Shown: positions 18,252-30,365, counted from the first letter of the stretch. The stretch is DNA of 64,000 nucleotides from Pseudomonas sp. FP453 (GCF_030687495.1 NZ_CP117435.1:5770501-5834500); one strand, 5' to 3'. Translations and numbers: made by a program. Notes: a model not told the origin generated them from the sequence alone.

Positions 18252-18284
18252 AAAAAAAGCCCGCATCACTGCGGGCTTTTTTTC
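18252..18284. terminator. Bidirectional rho-independent terminator
   Basis: AAAAAAAGCCCGC-ATCACT-GCGGGCTTTTTTT: a perfect seven-base-pair GC-rich stem with A-tract and T-tract on the two sides. It serves the orphan gene on the plus strand and fba on the minus strand. Confidence 0.9.
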
Positions 18285-18296
18285 AAACAGTAAGGC

Positions 18297-19361
18297 TCAA
18301 TTCACCTTAGCGTTCAACTCACCCTTCAAATACCGCTGATACATCGCTTCCAACGAGATCGGCTTGATCTTCGAAGCGTTGCCGGCAGTGCCAAAGGCCT
18401 CGTAGCGCGCGATACACACGTCACGCATGGCCGTCACGGTAGCGCCGAAGAATTTGCGCGGATCAAACTCGCTCGGATTGGTAGCCATCAGGCGACGCAT
18501 CGCACCGGTGGACGCCAGGCGCAGGTCGGTGTCGATGTTGACCTTGCGCACGCCGTGCTTGATGCCTTCGACGATTTCTTCAACCGGTACGCCGTAGGTT
18601 TCTTTGATGTCGCCGCCGTACTGGTTGATGATCGCCAGCCATTCCTGCGGTACCGAGGAAGAACCGTGCATCACCAGGTGGGTGTTGGGGATGCGCTTGT
18701 GGATTTCCTTGATGCGGTCGATGGCCAGCACGTCGCCGGTAGGCGGCTTGGTGAACTTGTAGGCACCGTGGCTGGTGCCGATGGCGATGGCCAGGGCGTC
18801 AACTTGGGTCTTTTTCACGAAGTCAGCAGCTTCTTCCGGGTCGGTCAGCATCTGGCTGTGATCCAGCACGCCTTCGGCGCCAATGCCGTCTTCTTCGCCG
18901 GCCATGCCGGTTTCCAGGGAACCCAGGCAGCCCAGCTCGCCTTCAACCGACACGCCGCAGGCGTGGGCCAGGGCGACGGTTTGTTGGGTGACGCGCACAT
19001 TGTACTCGTAGTCGGTTGGGGTCTTGCCGTCTTCGCCGAGGGAGCCGTCCATCATCACCGAGCTGAAGCCCAGTTGGATGGAGCGCTGGCACACGTCAGG
19101 GCTGGTGCCGTGGTCCTGGTGCATGCACACCGGGATGTGCGGGAATTCTTCGATGGCCGCGAGGATCAGGTGACGCAGGAACGGCGCGCCGGCATATTTG
19201 CGGGCACCGGCCGAAGCCTGGACGATCACGGGGGAGTCAGTCTTGTCAGCGGCTTCCATGATGGCGCGCATCTGCTCAAGGTTGTTGACGTTAAAGGCTG
19301 GGACGCCGTAGCCGAACTCGGCTGCGTGGTCCAGCATTTGACGCATGCTGATAAGTGCCAT
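18297..19361 (-). CDS. fba: Fructose-1,6-bisphosphate aldolase, class II
   Basis: Zinc-dependent aldolase that splits fructose 1,6-bisphosphate into glyceraldehyde 3-phosphate and dihydroxyacetone phosphate; in Pseudomonas it works mainly in gluconeogenesis. It has 354 residues, of the CbbA type. Zinc and substrate motifs are visible: [34 protein letters not shown] and [13 protein letters not shown]. It is the last gene of a minus-strand epd-pgk-(two lipoproteins)-fba cluster, and a REP pair separates it from the preceding lipoprotein gene. Start ATG 19361 has GAGAGAC upstream. It ends in the shared terminator with no extra domain. Confidence 0.95.
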   Translation of the reverse strand: MALISMRQMLDHAAEFGYGVPAFNVNNLEQMRAIMEAADKTDSPVIVQASAGARKYAGAPFLRHLILAAIEEFPHIPVCMHQDHGTSPDVCQRSIQLGFSSVMMDGSLGEDGKTPTDYEYNVRVTQQTVALAHACGVSVEGELGCLGSLETGMAGEEDGIGAEGVLDHSQMLTDPEEAADFVKKTQVDALAIAIGTSHGAYKFTKPPTGDVLAIDRIKEIHKRIPNTHLVMHGSSSVPQEWLAIINQYGGDIKETYGVPVEEIVEGIKHGVRKVNIDTDLRLASTGAMRRLMATNPSEFDPRKFFGATVTAMRDVCIARYEAFGTAGNASKIKPISLEAMYQRYLKGELNAKVN

Positions 19362-19515
19362 TGTGTTGTCTCTCCCGGTCGAGGGTCGTTAATCGTGCAA
19401 GCCTGCCGTAGCGGCGGCTGCTATTCAAGTTATTGCAGGCCAGGGTTTGCATGCCTGGCTTGCTGAATCGTTATTGCTGATTGGATTCAACCAATCTGAA
19501 TTTGAAACGGGGTCA

Positions 19516-19606
19516 ATGTGGGAGCTGGCTTGCCTGCGATGGCGGTGTGACAGTTACCGAATTCGTCGGCTGACCCACCGCTATCGCGGGCAAGCCCGCT
19601 CCCACA
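19516..19606. repeat. REP pair (REPIN), mixed core types
   Basis: Forward CTGGCTTGCCTG-type and inverted CGGGCAAGCCCG-type copies, inward-facing, between fba and the MliC-like gene. Confidence 0.85.
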
Positions 19607-19637
19607 TTTGGATCTCATTTGTCTTGAGATCGAGTTC

Positions 19638-19973
19638 TTATTGGGCCTTGCAGCCACGGCCGATCAAATCATCGGTGGCCACCCAGTAAACCAGGCCTTC
19701 CTCACCTTTTGTGTGAAACGCCAATTGGTCGTTGGCGTACAGCACACCCGAGGCGGCCACGTCTTGTTTCAGGCGGTAGACCTGATCGGAACCGCCGAGG
19801 CGTACATCCACCTCGGATTTAGCCGCATTGGCAAAGCGCCAGTTGACCTCGGCCTTGCTGTCGCAGGTCCAGGTGGTCCACTTGTCGGCAGTTTCTGCCT
19901 TGCTGTTGAACATGTTCATGCTGCTGCAGCCGGCCAACAGGGCCAGGGCTGCCAGGGCGAAAACGCCTTTCAT
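19638..19973 (-). CDS. MliC-family lysozyme-inhibitor-like lipoprotein
   Basis: A 111-residue lipoprotein: MKGVFALAALALLAGC has a lipobox ending at Cys16. The mature domain fits the MliC/PliC fold, inhibitors of C-type lysozyme. It has Cys in WTTWTCDSKAEVNW, the strand DQVYRLKQDVAASGVLYAND, and the C-terminal YWVATDDLIGRGCKAQ with a Cys that can pair with the first. It lies 47 bp downstream of another small lipoprotein in the pgk-fba interval, probably cotranscribed. The role in resisting host or amoebal lysozyme is inferred from the family. Start is ATG 19973, which begins the signal peptide. Confidence 0.78.
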   Translation of the reverse strand: MKGVFALAALALLAGCSSMNMFNSKAETADKWTTWTCDSKAEVNWRFANAAKSEVDVRLGGSDQVYRLKQDVAASGVLYANDQLAFHTKGEEGLVYWVATDDLIGRGCKAQ

Positions 19974-20020
19974 TGCCAATCCTCGTGAGGCGACCCGTGG
20001 CCGCCAGTTGATCAGACCCG

Positions 20021-20248
20021 TCAAGGACAACCCTGTTCCTGACCGTTGGGCGCGGCGTCGTATTTCTCCAGACGCTCGTTGCCGATGCGCTTGTTGATCA
20101 CCGGCATGGTCTCGGCTTGCCAGTCAGCCTGGTAGCAGCTTTTTTTCGCCTGCGCCCCAGGCGTTCCGGCCTCGGGCGCCGCGTTTGGCGTGCTGCCGCA
20201 GCCGGCCAACAGGCCTGCGGCGATCACCAGTGCCAACGACTTGATCAT
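20021..20248 (-). CDS. Small hypothetical lipoprotein
   Basis: A 75-residue secreted lipoprotein with MIKSLALVIAAGLLAGC as lipobox-containing signal sequence (Cys17). A Pro/Ala-rich linker (GSTPNAAPEAGTPGAQ) is followed by a short domain with two Cys (KKSCYQADWQ and EQGCP). The family was not recognised. Start ATG 20248 has GGAGT (AAAAGGAGTCTTCCC) upstream. It sits 29 bp after the pgk stop and before the MliC-like gene, so it is likely part of the same transcript. No catalytic motif is visible. Confidence 0.7.
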   Translation of the reverse strand: MIKSLALVIAAGLLAGCGSTPNAAPEAGTPGAQAKKSCYQADWQAETMPVINKRIGNERLEKYDAAPNGQEQGCP

Positions 20249-20277
20249 GGGAAGACTCCTTTTCCGCATCACCCGCT

Positions 20278-21441
20278 TTAGCCTTTGGCTCGGGTTTCCA
20301 GCACTTCCACGGCCGGCAACACTTTGCCCTCGACGAATTCGAGGAACGCGCCGCCACCGGTAGAAATGTAGGAGATCTGATCGCTAACGCCATATTTATC
20401 GATGGCCGCCAGGGTGTCACCGCCGCCAGCAATGGAGAATGCCGAGCTTTCAGCGATGGCCTTGGCCAGCACCTTGGTGCCGTTGCCGAACTGGTCGAAC
20501 TCGAACACGCCGACCGGACCGTTCCACAGGATGGTCTGGGAAGCTTTCAGCAGTTCAGCGAAGTTGGCTGCGGTTTGCGGGCCGATGTCCAGGATCATGT
20601 CATCGTCGGCCACGTCAGCGATCAGCTTGACGGTAGCGGCGGCGCTTTCGGCGAATTCCTTGGCGACGACCACGTCGACCGGCAATGGCACGCTGACTTT
20701 AGCGGCGATGGCGCGGGCGGTGTCCAGCAGGTCCGGCTCGTACAGGGACTTGCCCACCGGGTGACCGGCTGCGGCCAGGAAGGTGTTGGCGATGCCGCCG
20801 CCGACGATCAACTGGTTGCAGATCTGGCTCAGGCTGTTGAGCACGTCCAGTTTGGTGGACACCTTGGAACCGGCCACGATAGCGGCCATCGGTTGCGCCG
20901 GCGCACCCAGGGCCTTGCCCAGTGCATCCAGTTCAGCCGCCAGCAACGGGCCAGCAGCCGCGACTTTGGCGAACTTAGCCACGCCGTGGGTAGAACCCTC
21001 GGCGCGGTGCGCAGTGCCGAAGGCGTCCATCACAAATACGTCGCACAGCGCAGCGTATTGCTGGGCCAGTTCGTCGCTGTTCTTTTTCTCGCCTTTGTTG
21101 AAGCGCACGTTTTCGAACAGCACGATATCGCCGGCTTTGACGTCAACGCCGCCCAGGTAGTCAGCCACCAGCGGCACGTCGCGGCCCAGGGCTTTGCTGA
21201 GGTAATCGGCTACAGGCTTGAGGCTGTTTTCGGCGGAGAACTCACCTTCGGTCGGACGACCCAGGTGGGAGCAGACCATCACGGCCGCACCTTTTTCCAG
21301 GGCCAGCTTGATGGTCGGCAGCGAGGCCAGGATTCGCGCATCGCTGGTGACAACACCGTCCTTGACTGGGACGTTGAGGTCTTCGCGGATCAGTACGCGC
21401 TTACCTTGCAGATCGAGGTCGGTCATCTTCAACACGGTCAT
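20278..21441 (-). CDS. pgk: Phosphoglycerate kinase
   Basis: Interconverts 1,3-bisphosphoglycerate + ADP and 3-phosphoglycerate + ATP in glycolysis/gluconeogenesis. It has 387 residues, the standard bacterial length. Motifs are [17 protein letters not shown] at the N-terminus (signature with the substrate-binding Arg and Asn), [12 protein letters not shown], the basic [12 protein letters not shown] hinge region, and the C-terminal nucleotide loop [17 protein letters not shown] and [15 protein letters not shown]. The start is ATG 21441 ([14 protein letters not shown]). It begins 17 bp after epd on the same strand, so the two are one operon. Confidence 0.96.
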   Translation of the reverse strand: MTVLKMTDLDLQGKRVLIREDLNVPVKDGVVTSDARILASLPTIKLALEKGAAVMVCSHLGRPTEGEFSAENSLKPVADYLSKALGRDVPLVADYLGGVDVKAGDIVLFENVRFNKGEKKNSDELAQQYAALCDVFVMDAFGTAHRAEGSTHGVAKFAKVAAAGPLLAAELDALGKALGAPAQPMAAIVAGSKVSTKLDVLNSLSQICNQLIVGGGIANTFLAAAGHPVGKSLYEPDLLDTARAIAAKVSVPLPVDVVVAKEFAESAAATVKLIADVADDDMILDIGPQTAANFAELLKASQTILWNGPVGVFEFDQFGNGTKVLAKAIAESSAFSIAGGGDTLAAIDKYGVSDQISYISTGGGAFLEFVEGKVLPAVEVLETRAKG

Positions 21442-21458
21442 GGGTCGCAGTTCCTGAA

Positions 21459-22514
21459 TTACTGTTGAGGTTGTTGGGTAGCGATGTGCAGATAGTGGCC
21501 TGCAACATCCAGCATGCGGTTGGCAAAGCCCCATTCGTTGTCGAACCAGGCCAGGATGTTCACCAGCCGTGGGCCGGAAACGCGGGTCTGGCTGGCATCG
21601 ACAATCGCCGAATGCGGGTCATGGTTGAAATCACAACTGGCGTGGGGCAACTCGGTGTAGGCCAAAAGGCCTTTAAGCGGGCCGCTGGTGGCGGCGTCGC
21701 GCAGGATCCGGTTGACCTCCGTCGCATCGGTGTCGCTCACGGTCTGCATGGTGATGTCCAGGCAAGACACGTTCACCGTCGGCACCCGTACGGCTTTGGC
21801 CTGGATTCGCCCGGCAAGTTCCGGCAGCAGTCGCTCGATGCCCCGCGCCAGGCCGGTAGACACCGGAATCACCGACTGGAACGCCGAGCGCGTGCGGCGC
21901 AGGTCTTCGTGGTGGTAGGCGTCGATCACCGGCTGGTCGTTCATCGCCGAGTGAATGGTGGTGATCGACACGTAGTCCAGGCCGATAGCCTGGTCCAGCA
22001 GGCGCAACAGCGGCACGCTGCAATTGGTGGTGCAGGACGCGTTGGACACCAGCAGCTCGGTGCCGGTCAGGCAATCCTGGTTGATACCGTAGACGATGGT
22101 GGCGTCGACATCCGCCTCGCTGGCCATCGGCTGGGAAAACAGCACACGCGGCGCGCCGGCGTCGAGGAAACGCTGGCCATCGGCACGGGTGTGGTAGACA
22201 CCGGAACATTCCAGCACCAGGTCGACGCCCAGGGCTTTCCAGTCGATGCCTTCGGGGGTGGCACTGCGCAGGACCTTCACGCAGTTGCCATTAATATGCA
22301 GACAGTCGTCTTCGACCCGCACTTCACCGGGGAACCGGCCGTGGGTGGAGTCAAAGCGTGTCAGGTATTCGATGCTGGCCATGTCGGCCAGATCATTGAT
22401 CGCGACAATTTCAAACCCGGCTGCCGCCCCTCGCTCGAACAGAGCACGCAAGACGCAACGACCAATGCGGCCGTAGCCGTTGAGTGCAACTTTGTAGGGA
22501 CGCGGTTGGGGCAT
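21459..22514 (-). CDS. epd: Erythrose-4-phosphate dehydrogenase (GAPDH family)
   Basis: NAD-dependent dehydrogenase of the GapA superfamily, 351 residues. Epd oxidises erythrose 4-phosphate to 4-phosphoerythronate, the first step of the DXP-dependent pyridoxal phosphate pathway. It has the Rossmann motif [16 protein letters not shown] at about 10, the catalytic Cys in SNASCTTNC, the His of the catalytic pair in [12 protein letters not shown], and the C-terminal [12 protein letters not shown]. Position between tkt and pgk is the classical epd location and separates it from glycolytic gap. A gapB-type role in gluconeogenesis is the alternative. Start is ATG 22514; reading further upstream would run into REP sequence. 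Confidence 0.88.
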   Translation of the reverse strand: MPQPRPYKVALNGYGRIGRCVLRALFERGAAAGFEIVAINDLADMASIEYLTRFDSTHGRFPGEVRVEDDCLHINGNCVKVLRSATPEGIDWKALGVDLVLECSGVYHTRADGQRFLDAGAPRVLFSQPMASEADVDATIVYGINQDCLTGTELLVSNASCTTNCSVPLLRLLDQAIGLDYVSITTIHSAMNDQPVIDAYHHEDLRRTRSAFQSVIPVSTGLARGIERLLPELAGRIQAKAVRVPTVNVSCLDITMQTVSDTDATEVNRILRDAATSGPLKGLLAYTELPHASCDFNHDPHSAIVDASQTRVSGPRLVNILAWFDNEWGFANRMLDVAGHYLHIATQQPQQ

Positions 22515-22557
22515 GGGGTTCTCGATCAAGGTTAGTTCGGTGTTGCGTGCTCTGACG

Positions 22558-22652
22558 CCATCGCGGGCAAGCCCGCTCCCACACTTGAATGGGTTCACAA
22601 TTCCAACTGTGTGAACCCGATCCACTGTGGGAGCGGGCTTGCCCGCGATAGC
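22558..22652. repeat. REP pair, outward-facing with inner hairpin
   Basis: Inverted then forward CGGGCTTGCCCG-type copies. Between them GGGTTCACA and TGTGAACCC form a perfect 9-bp inverted repeat. Located between tkt and epd on the minus strand. Confidence 0.87.
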
Positions 22653-22677
22653 GCCAGTGCAGACAACGCAGACTGAC

Positions 22678-24675
22678 TTAGTCTTCCAGCAGCTCTTCAG
22701 CCTGACCCAGGATGTTGTCCAGGGTGAAACCGAACTCTTCGAACAACGCTGGCGCCGGCGCCGACTCACCGTAGGTGGTCATGCCGATCACGCGGCCTTC
22801 CAGGCCCACGTACTTGTACCAGTAGTCGGCGTGAGCCGCTTCGATGGCGATACGCGCGCTGACCTGCAACGGCAGAACCGATTGCTTGTAGCCGGCGTCC
22901 TGGGCCTCGAACACGCTGGTGCACGGGATGGAAACCACACGAACCTTGCGGCCCTGCTCGGTCAGCTTGTCGTACGCCTGAACGGTCAGGCCCACTTCGG
23001 AACCGGTGGAGATCAGGATCAGCTCCGGCTCGCCGTCGCAGTCTTTCAGCACGTAACCGCCACGGGCGATGTCGGCGATCTGTGCGTCGGTACGCACCTG
23101 GTGTTGCAGGTTCTGACGGGAGAAGATCAGCGCCGAAGGGCCGTCCTTACGCTCGATGGCGTGCTTCCAGGCCACGGCGGATTCCACCGCGTCGGCTGGG
23201 CGCCAGGTGTCCAGGTTCGGCGTGGTACGCAGGCTGGTCAGTTGCTCGACCGGCTGGTGCGTCGGGCCGTCTTCGCCCAGGCCGATGGAGTCGTGGGTGT
23301 AGACGTGGATCACGCGCTTCTTCATCAGCGCAGCCATACGTACGGCGTTGCGCGCGTATTCCATGAACATCAGGAAGGTCGCGCCGTAAGGCACCAGGCC
23401 GCCGTGCAGGGACACGCCGTTCATGATGGCGCTCATGCCGAACTCACGTACGCCGTAGTACATGTAGTTGCCGCTGGCGTCTTCAGCCGATACGCCTTTG
23501 CAGCCTTTCCACAGGGTCAGGTTGGAACCGGCCAGGTCGGCCGAACCACCGAGGATTTCCGGCAGCAACGGGCCGAAGGCGTTCAGGGTGTTCTGGCTGG
23601 CTTTACGGCTGGCGATGGTCTCGCCCTTGGCCGCGACTTCGGCGATGTAGGCCGAGGCTTTTTCCGAGAAGTCGGCGGGCAGGTCACCGGCGAGGCGGCG
23701 GACCAGCTCGTTGGCCAACTCAGGGAATTCGGCGGAGTAGGCAGCGAAACGCTGGTCCCACTCGGCTTCCACTGCGCGGCCAGCTTCTTTGGCATCCCAC
23801 TCGGCGTAGATATCAGCCGGGATTTCGAACGGGCCGTGGTTCCACTTCAGCGCAGCACGGGTCAGGGCGATTTCCGCGTCACCCAGTGGGGCGCCGTGGC
23901 AGTCTTCCTTGCCTTGCTTGTTCGGCGAACCGAAGCCGATGGTGGTCTTGCAGCAGATCAGGGTCGGCTGCGCGCTCTTGCGCGCGGTGTCGATGGCGGT
24001 CTTGATCTCTTCCGGGTCGTGACCGTCGACGTTGCGGATCACCTGCCAGTTGTAGGCTTCGAAACGCTTCGGGGTGTCATCGGTGAACCAGCCTTCGACT
24101 TCGCCGTCGATGGAGATGCCGTTGTCATCGTAGAAGGCAATCAGCTTGCCCAGGCCCAGGGTACCGGCCAGGGAAGCGACTTCGTGGGAAATGCCTTCCA
24201 TCATGCAGCCATCACCCAGGAACACATAGGTGTGGTGATCGACGATGTCGTGGCCAGGGCGGTTGAACTGCGCGCCCAGGACTTTTTCCGCCAGCGCGAA
24301 ACCCACGGCGTTGGCCAGGCCTTGGCCCAGGGGACCGGTGGTGGTCTCGACGCCTGGGGTGTAGCCGAATTCCGGGTGACCCGGGGTGCGGCTGTGCAGC
24401 TGGCGGAAGCTTTTCAGGTCGTCGATGGTGACGTCGTAGCCGGTCAGGTGCAGCAGCGAATAGATCAGCATCGAGCCGTGGCCGTTGGACAGCACGAAGC
24501 GGTCACGGTCGGCAAACGATGGATTGGTCGGGTTGTGCTTCAGGTAGTCACGCCAAAGCACCTCGGCGATATCCGCCATGCCCATCGGGGCACCGGGATG
24601 GCCGCTGTTGGCTTTTTGCACGGCATCCATGCTGAGGGCACGAATGGCGTTGGCACGCTCACGACGGCTGGGCAT
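22678..24675 (-). CDS. tktA: Transketolase
   Basis: Thiamine-diphosphate enzyme that transfers two-carbon units in the pentose phosphate pathway. It has 665 residues, the usual length. Motifs are [15 protein letters not shown] at about 25, the TPP-binding segment [17 protein letters not shown] near 155 (GDG...), the middle Pyr domain with [20 protein letters not shown] near 465, and a C-terminal domain with [10 protein letters not shown]. Start ATG 24675 has CAGGAGATCAGCG in front, a strong ribosome site. It is divergent from the ArsR-methyltransferase/metK unit, sharing a 260-bp control region. Next downstream is epd, giving the pseudomonad order tkt-epd-pgk-fba. Confidence 0.95.
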   Translation of the reverse strand: MPSRRERANAIRALSMDAVQKANSGHPGAPMGMADIAEVLWRDYLKHNPTNPSFADRDRFVLSNGHGSMLIYSLLHLTGYDVTIDDLKSFRQLHSRTPGHPEFGYTPGVETTTGPLGQGLANAVGFALAEKVLGAQFNRPGHDIVDHHTYVFLGDGCMMEGISHEVASLAGTLGLGKLIAFYDDNGISIDGEVEGWFTDDTPKRFEAYNWQVIRNVDGHDPEEIKTAIDTARKSAQPTLICCKTTIGFGSPNKQGKEDCHGAPLGDAEIALTRAALKWNHGPFEIPADIYAEWDAKEAGRAVEAEWDQRFAAYSAEFPELANELVRRLAGDLPADFSEKASAYIAEVAAKGETIASRKASQNTLNAFGPLLPEILGGSADLAGSNLTLWKGCKGVSAEDASGNYMYYGVREFGMSAIMNGVSLHGGLVPYGATFLMFMEYARNAVRMAALMKKRVIHVYTHDSIGLGEDGPTHQPVEQLTSLRTTPNLDTWRPADAVESAVAWKHAIERKDGPSALIFSRQNLQHQVRTDAQIADIARGGYVLKDCDGEPELILISTGSEVGLTVQAYDKLTEQGRKVRVVSIPCTSVFEAQDAGYKQSVLPLQVSARIAIEAAHADYWYKYVGLEGRVIGMTTYGESAPAPALFEEFGFTLDNILGQAEELLED

Positions 24676-24869
24676 CGCTGATCTCCTGGGGGTTTGTATA
24701 AAAGAAACGGAAAAAAGGACCGGCATTTTCCCTCAGCCACCGCCTGCGGGCAATGACAGATAGTCACTTGTGCGGTTTTTCCTGTACTTGGGGCGTCATT
24801 CCCTTGCAGAAACCGGTCACCCGTTCGTCTAAAGGTTATCGCGGTCGCTTATAACCGCCACTTATCGAT

Positions 24870-24893
24870 CAATATCAAAACTTTTTGATATTG
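24870..24893. promoter_or_regulatory. Perfect 24-bp palindrome, probable ArsR-type operator
   Basis: CAATATCAAAA-CT-TTTTGATATTG: two 11-bp arms in perfect dyad symmetry, 43 bp upstream of the ArsR-methyltransferase start. ArsR-family dimers bind AT-rich palindromes of this size, so autoregulation of the regulator-metK unit is the likely role. Binding is inferred, not shown. Confidence 0.75.
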
Positions 24894-24935
24894 GCCTTGC
24901 GGGGATTACCCCCCGTCTCTAGACTGCTGGCCATT

Positions 24936-25931
24936 ATGAATCTACCCGTGCCCTCCCTGCGTCCCGACGACGGCGATGAACTGGCAGCCTTGTGCAAGGC
25001 CGCTGGCGACCCGTTGCGCCTGAACGTGCTGCGCGCACTGGCCAACGACTCGTTTGGCGTACTGGAACTGGCGCAGATCTTCGCCATCGGCCAGTCGGGC
25101 ATGAGCCACCACTTGAAGGTGCTGGCCCAGGCCGACCTGGTGGCCACCCGCCGCGAGGGCAATGCGATTTTCTACCGTCGCGCCCTGCCCCACACCGAAC
25201 TGCTGGGCGGCAAGCTGCACGCTGCCCTGCTCGACGAAGTGGACAGCCTGGGCCTGCCGGGCGATGTGCAAGCCCGCATCGGCCAGGTCCACGGGCAACG
25301 CGCGGCGGCCAGCCAGGACTTTTTCTCACGGGTCGCCGAGAAGTTTCGCGCCCAACAGGATCTGATCGCCGGGTTGGCCCAATACCGCGAAAGCGTACTG
25401 GCGCTACTGGACAAGCTGAGCTTCAGTGATGGGGCCACGGCGCTGGAAGTCGGCCCTGGCGATGGCGGTTTCCTGCCGGAGCTGGCGCGACGCTTCCAGC
25501 AAGTCACCGCGCTGGACAACAGCCCGGCGATGCTCGAACTGGCGCGCCAGCTGTGCGAGCGCGAAGCGTTGGGCAATGTCACGCTGCAACTGGCCGATGC
25601 GCTCAATAGCGCATCGACCAAGGCCGACTGCGTGGTGCTGAACATGGTCTTGCACCATTTCGCCGCCCCCGCCGACGCCCTCAAGCAAATGGCCGGGCTG
25701 CTGCACCCCGGCGGTAGCCTGCTGGTTACGGATTTATGCAGCCACAACCAGAATTGGGCCAGGGAGGCCTGCGGTGATCTCTGGTTGGGTTTTGAACAGG
25801 ACGATCTGGCCCGTTGGGCCACCGCTGCGGGACTCGTTCCCGGGGAAAGCCTCTATGTAGGTTTACGTAATGGTTTCCAGATCCAGGTCCGCCATTTTCA
25901 GCGACCGGCTGGCGACACTCACCATCGGTAA
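24936..25931 (+). CDS. ArsR-family regulator fused to a SAM-dependent methyltransferase domain (SahR-like)
   Basis: A 331-residue fusion. The N-terminal ArsR/SmtB winged helix (about residues 10-95) has the recognition region [20 protein letters not shown] and the wing [18 protein letters not shown] linker leads to a class I methyltransferase domain with motif [17 protein letters not shown] near 170, the acidic loop [12 protein letters not shown], and [11 protein letters not shown]. No ArsR metal-binding ELCVCDL motif is present, so the effector is unlikely to be a metal. It lies 19 bp upstream of metK on the same strand. This layout matches the SahR type of regulator, which senses S-adenosylhomocysteine and controls methyl-cycle genes. 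That assignment is by family and context; methyl transfer is not implied. Start is ATG 24936. Confidence 0.85.
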   Translation: MNLPVPSLRPDDGDELAALCKAAGDPLRLNVLRALANDSFGVLELAQIFAIGQSGMSHHLKVLAQADLVATRREGNAIFYRRALPHTELLGGKLHAALLDEVDSLGLPGDVQARIGQVHGQRAAASQDFFSRVAEKFRAQQDLIAGLAQYRESVLALLDKLSFSDGATALEVGPGDGGFLPELARRFQQVTALDNSPAMLELARQLCEREALGNVTLQLADALNSASTKADCVVLNMVLHHFAAPADALKQMAGLLHPGGSLLVTDLCSHNQNWAREACGDLWLGFEQDDLARWATAAGLVPGESLYVGLRNGFQIQVRHFQRPAGDTHHR

Positions 25932-25950
25932 ATATCAGGAAAACATCGAG

Positions 25951-27141
25951 ATGAGCGAATACTCCCTTTTCACCTCCGAGTCCGTGTCTGAAGGGCATCC
26001 GGACAAAATCGCCGACCAGATTTCTGACGCGGTGCTGGACGCCATCATTGCTGAAGACAAGTTCGCCCGTGTGGCGTGCGAGACTCTGGTGAAAACCGGT
26101 GTAGCGATCATCGCTGGCGAAGTGACCACCACCGCCTGGGTTGACCTGGAGCAGATCGTCCGTGACGTGATCACCGACATCGGCTACAACAGCTCCGACG
26201 TCGGTTTCGACGGCGCCACCTGCGGCGTGATGAACATCATCGGCAAGCAGTCCCCCGACATCAACCAGGGTGTCGACCGCGCCAAGCCTGAAGATCAGGG
26301 CGCCGGCGACCAGGGCCTGATGTTCGGCTACGCCAGCAACGAAACCGACGTGCTGATGCCAGCACCGATCACCTTCTCGCACCAGCTGGTACAACGCCAG
26401 GCCGAAGCCCGCAAAAGCGGCCTGCTGCCATGGCTGCGTCCGGACGCCAAGTCCCAGGTGACCTGCCGTTACGAAGGCGGCAAAGTCGTCGGTATCGACG
26501 CCGTGGTCCTGTCGACCCAGCACAACCCGGACGTGTCCTACGCCGACCTGCGCGAAGGCGTGATGGAGCTGATCGTCAAGCACGTGCTGCCGGCCGAACT
26601 GCTGAGCAAGGACACCCAGTTCCACATCAACCCGACTGGCCAGTTCATCATCGGCGGCCCGGTGGGCGACTGCGGCCTGACCGGCCGCAAGATCATCGTC
26701 GACAGCTACGGCGGCATGGCCCGTCACGGCGGCGGCGCGTTCTCCGGTAAAGACCCGTCCAAGGTTGACCGTTCGGCCGCCTACGCCGGTCGTTACGTGG
26801 CCAAGAACATCGTCGCGGCCGGCCTGGCCGAGCGTTGCGAGATTCAGGTTTCCTACGCGATTGGTGTGGCCCAGCCTACGTCGATCTCACTGAATACCTT
26901 CGGCACCGGCAAGATCAGCGACGACAAGATCGTCAAGCTGGTGCGTGAGATCTTCGACCTGCGCCCGTACGCCATCACCACCATGCTCGACCTGCTGCAC
27001 CCGATGTACCAGGAAACCGCAGCCTACGGCCATTTCGGTCGCACGCCTGCACAGAAGACCGTCGGCGACGACACCTTCACCACGTTCACCTGGGAAAAAA
27101 CCGACCGCGCCGACGACCTGCGCGTCGCTGCCGGCCTGTAA
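25951..27141 (+). CDS. metK: S-adenosylmethionine synthase
   Basis: Makes SAM from methionine and ATP. It has 396 residues with the full family signature set: [20 protein letters not shown] near the N-terminus (GHPDK ATP/methionine contact), [16 protein letters not shown] near 118-133, and the glycine-rich [17 protein letters not shown] loop near 262-278. Start ATG 25951 ([12 protein letters not shown]) lies 19 bp after the ArsR-methyltransferase gene, so the two form an operon under the palindrome at 24870-24893. A strong terminator follows. No SAM riboswitch is apparent in front of it. Confidence 0.97.
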   Translation: MSEYSLFTSESVSEGHPDKIADQISDAVLDAIIAEDKFARVACETLVKTGVAIIAGEVTTTAWVDLEQIVRDVITDIGYNSSDVGFDGATCGVMNIIGKQSPDINQGVDRAKPEDQGAGDQGLMFGYASNETDVLMPAPITFSHQLVQRQAEARKSGLLPWLRPDAKSQVTCRYEGGKVVGIDAVVLSTQHNPDVSYADLREGVMELIVKHVLPAELLSKDTQFHINPTGQFIIGGPVGDCGLTGRKIIVDSYGGMARHGGGAFSGKDPSKVDRSAAYAGRYVAKNIVAAGLAERCEIQVSYAIGVAQPTSISLNTFGTGKISDDKIVKLVREIFDLRPYAITTMLDLLHPMYQETAAYGHFGRTPAQKTVGDDTFTTFTWEKTDRADDLRVAAGL

Positions 27142-27159
27142 GCACTCGCGGCATCCAAA

Positions 27160-27191
27160 ACCCTGCCGGGTTCGCCCGGCAGGTTTTTTTA
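27160..27191 (+). terminator. Rho-independent terminator of metK
   Basis: CCTGCCGGG-TTCG-CCCGGCAGG followed by TTTTTTT: a nine-base-pair stem with a UUCG tetraloop, 20 bp after the metK stop. Confidence 0.93.
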
Positions 27192-27360
27192 TTGCCGGGT
27201 GATTCGCGGCGATTGTCACATTTTTTGGATCCAAACCTTGCAGGCCAAATAATGGCCCTCTAGAATCCGCGCCCTCTCGGGCCCTTCACCTTATTTGGAT
27301 ATTGCCTTGCGCCAGCCCGGGATCCACCAGCGCGCAAGCAATCGAACATTGAGGTTTTTC

Positions 27361-27711
27361 ATGCGCATCTCCACGCTCGCCCCTGCTGCCCTTCTGCTCA
27401 GCCTGTTCGCCCTGCCAGCTCACGCCGGCACCGACCTGAGCGCACTGGGCGGCGCCCTCAGCTCCCAACTGAGTGGCAAAACCGGCGACTGCCAGCAACA
27501 CGCCAAAGACTTGCAAGCCAAGATCGATGCCGCCGAAGCCAAGAACGACACGCTGTCGGTCAAGGCCTATAAAGCTGCGCAGGATCAGGTCAGCAAAGGC
27601 TGTGACAAACTCGCCGAAGGCCAGGCCAAAGTGGATGCCAAGCAGCAAACCACTGAAGCCAAGGCCGACAAGAACGACGCCGTGAAAGCCCTGGGCGGTC
27701 TGTTCAAGTAA
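27361..27711 (+). CDS. Small secreted, Lys/Ala-rich hypothetical protein
   Basis: A 116-residue protein with a classical signal peptide (MRISTLAPAALLLSLFALPA, cleaved after HAG or AHA). The mature part is helical and rich in Ala, Lys, Asp and Gln. It has two Cys that could form a disulphide (GKTGDCQQHAKD and QVSKGCDKLAEG) and heptad-like spacing that suggests a coiled hairpin. It resembles the DUF1090 protein encoded at 29514 in size and layout (signal peptide, Cys, Lys-rich helices), but clear homology was not established. Start ATG 27361 has TTGAGG upstream. It is a single gene ending in its own terminator. Confidence 0.72.
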   Translation: MRISTLAPAALLLSLFALPAHAGTDLSALGGALSSQLSGKTGDCQQHAKDLQAKIDAAEAKNDTLSVKAYKAAQDQVSKGCDKLAEGQAKVDAKQQTTEAKADKNDAVKALGGLFK

Positions 27712-27726
27712 GCAGAAACACCCGGT

Positions 27727-29471
<1,745 letters not shown>

Positions 29472-29513
29472 GCCCTCTGCCCCGTCATCAGATTGCGACC
29501 TTGGAGCCCCCCT

Positions 29514-29909
29514 ATGAAATTTCTCGCCCCTTTTGCCCTGCTGACCGTCGCAACCTTCATGGCCACGCCGCTGCTGGCGGCCCAGGAAGCGCCACAACTC
29601 ACCGGTTGCGCCGCCAAGCGCCAGGCCATCAGCGCCCAGATCGAACAGGCCAAGGCCCACGGCAACAGCGCCCAGCAAGCGGGCCTGGAAAAAGCCCTGA
29701 GCGAAGTCACCGCCAATTGCACCGACGCGTCCTTGAAGAAAGAGCGTGAAAACAAGGTGCTCGACGCCAAGCACGAAGTCAGCCGCCGTCAGGCCGACCT
29801 CGACAAGGCGATGAAAAAAGGCGATGCCGAGAAGATCAACAAGCGCAAGGACAAGCTCGCCCAGTCGCGCAAGGAATTGCAGGACGCGGTGGAAGACCTC
29901 GACAAGTAA
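29514..29909 (+). CDS. DUF1090 periplasmic protein (YqjC-like)
   Basis: A 131-residue protein with a signal peptide (MKFLAPFALLTVATFMATPL, cleaved after LLA or near AQE). The mature part opens with LTGCAAKRQAISAQIEQAK and continues as long charged helices with a second Cys in VTANCTDASLKKER. This is the DUF1090/YqjC pattern of one disulphide and a coiled-coil. Function is unknown; homologues are periplasmic. It begins about 40 bp after ligB and may be cotranscribed. It converges with the cytochrome c gene, whose stop is only 6 bp away. Start ATG 29514 follows GGAGCCCCCCT. Confidence 0.85.
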   Translation: MKFLAPFALLTVATFMATPLLAAQEAPQLTGCAAKRQAISAQIEQAKAHGNSAQQAGLEKALSEVTANCTDASLKKERENKVLDAKHEVSRRQADLDKAMKKGDAEKINKRKDKLAQSRKELQDAVEDLDK

Positions 29910-29915
29910 TACCGG

Positions 29916-30365
29916 TCAGTGGTCCCGGAACTGTTTATGGCAGGCGCTGCAGGCATCTTCGACTTTCTGCACCGCCGGCCCCAGGTTGCTGGCCTTGTAA
30001 GGCTGCACCTGGCTGGCGGTCACCAATTCACCGGTGGCGGCTTCAAGGTCGCGGGCCAGTTGCAGAAACTGCGCCTGTTTCTGCCAGACATCGTCCTTGG
30101 CGCTGGTGTGATCTTCTTCACGCACGCTCGGGAAATGTTTCCAGGGCTCATGGGACAACGCATCCAGCTTGACCGCGCCTTCGGCGAATTTCGCGCCGTC
30201 GAACGGGATGCGCCCACGCAACATGCCACCCAGGTCTTCGCCGGTCTTGAGCATCTGCTTGAAGATCGCCTTGCGCTGGCCCAGGGGCGAATTCGGATCG
30301 ACGCCGCCGCAGGCGGACAGTGTCAGGCAGGCCAGCAATACAACGGTCAGTCTTTTAAAAGTCAT
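29916..30365 (-). CDS. Cytochrome c, c'/c556-like lipoprotein
   Basis: A 149-residue haem protein of the cytochrome c prime/c556 four-helix type. It carries a lipoprotein signal (MTFKRLTVVLLACLTLSAC, Cys19) and the haem-binding CSACHKQFRDH at the extreme C-terminus, typical of this class. The N-terminal region includes RKAIFKQMLKTGEDLGGM, where the Met may be a haem ligand. It would be anchored in the periplasm. The redox partner is unknown and no oxidase genes are adjacent. It is divergent from mltA with about 130 bp between the starts. Start ATG 30365 begins the signal peptide. Confidence 0.85.
   Translation of the reverse strand: MTFKRLTVVLLACLTLSACGGVDPNSPLGQRKAIFKQMLKTGEDLGGMLRGRIPFDGAKFAEGAVKLDALSHEPWKHFPSVREEDHTSAKDDVWQKQAQFLQLARDLEAATGELVTASQVQPYKASNLGPAVQKVEDACSACHKQFRDH

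Noticed and set aside
25932..25950. A SAM riboswitch in front of metK
   Set aside because: Only 19 bp separate metK from the upstream regulator gene, leaving no room for one. No SAM riboswitch core is visible in the 24676-24935 leader either.
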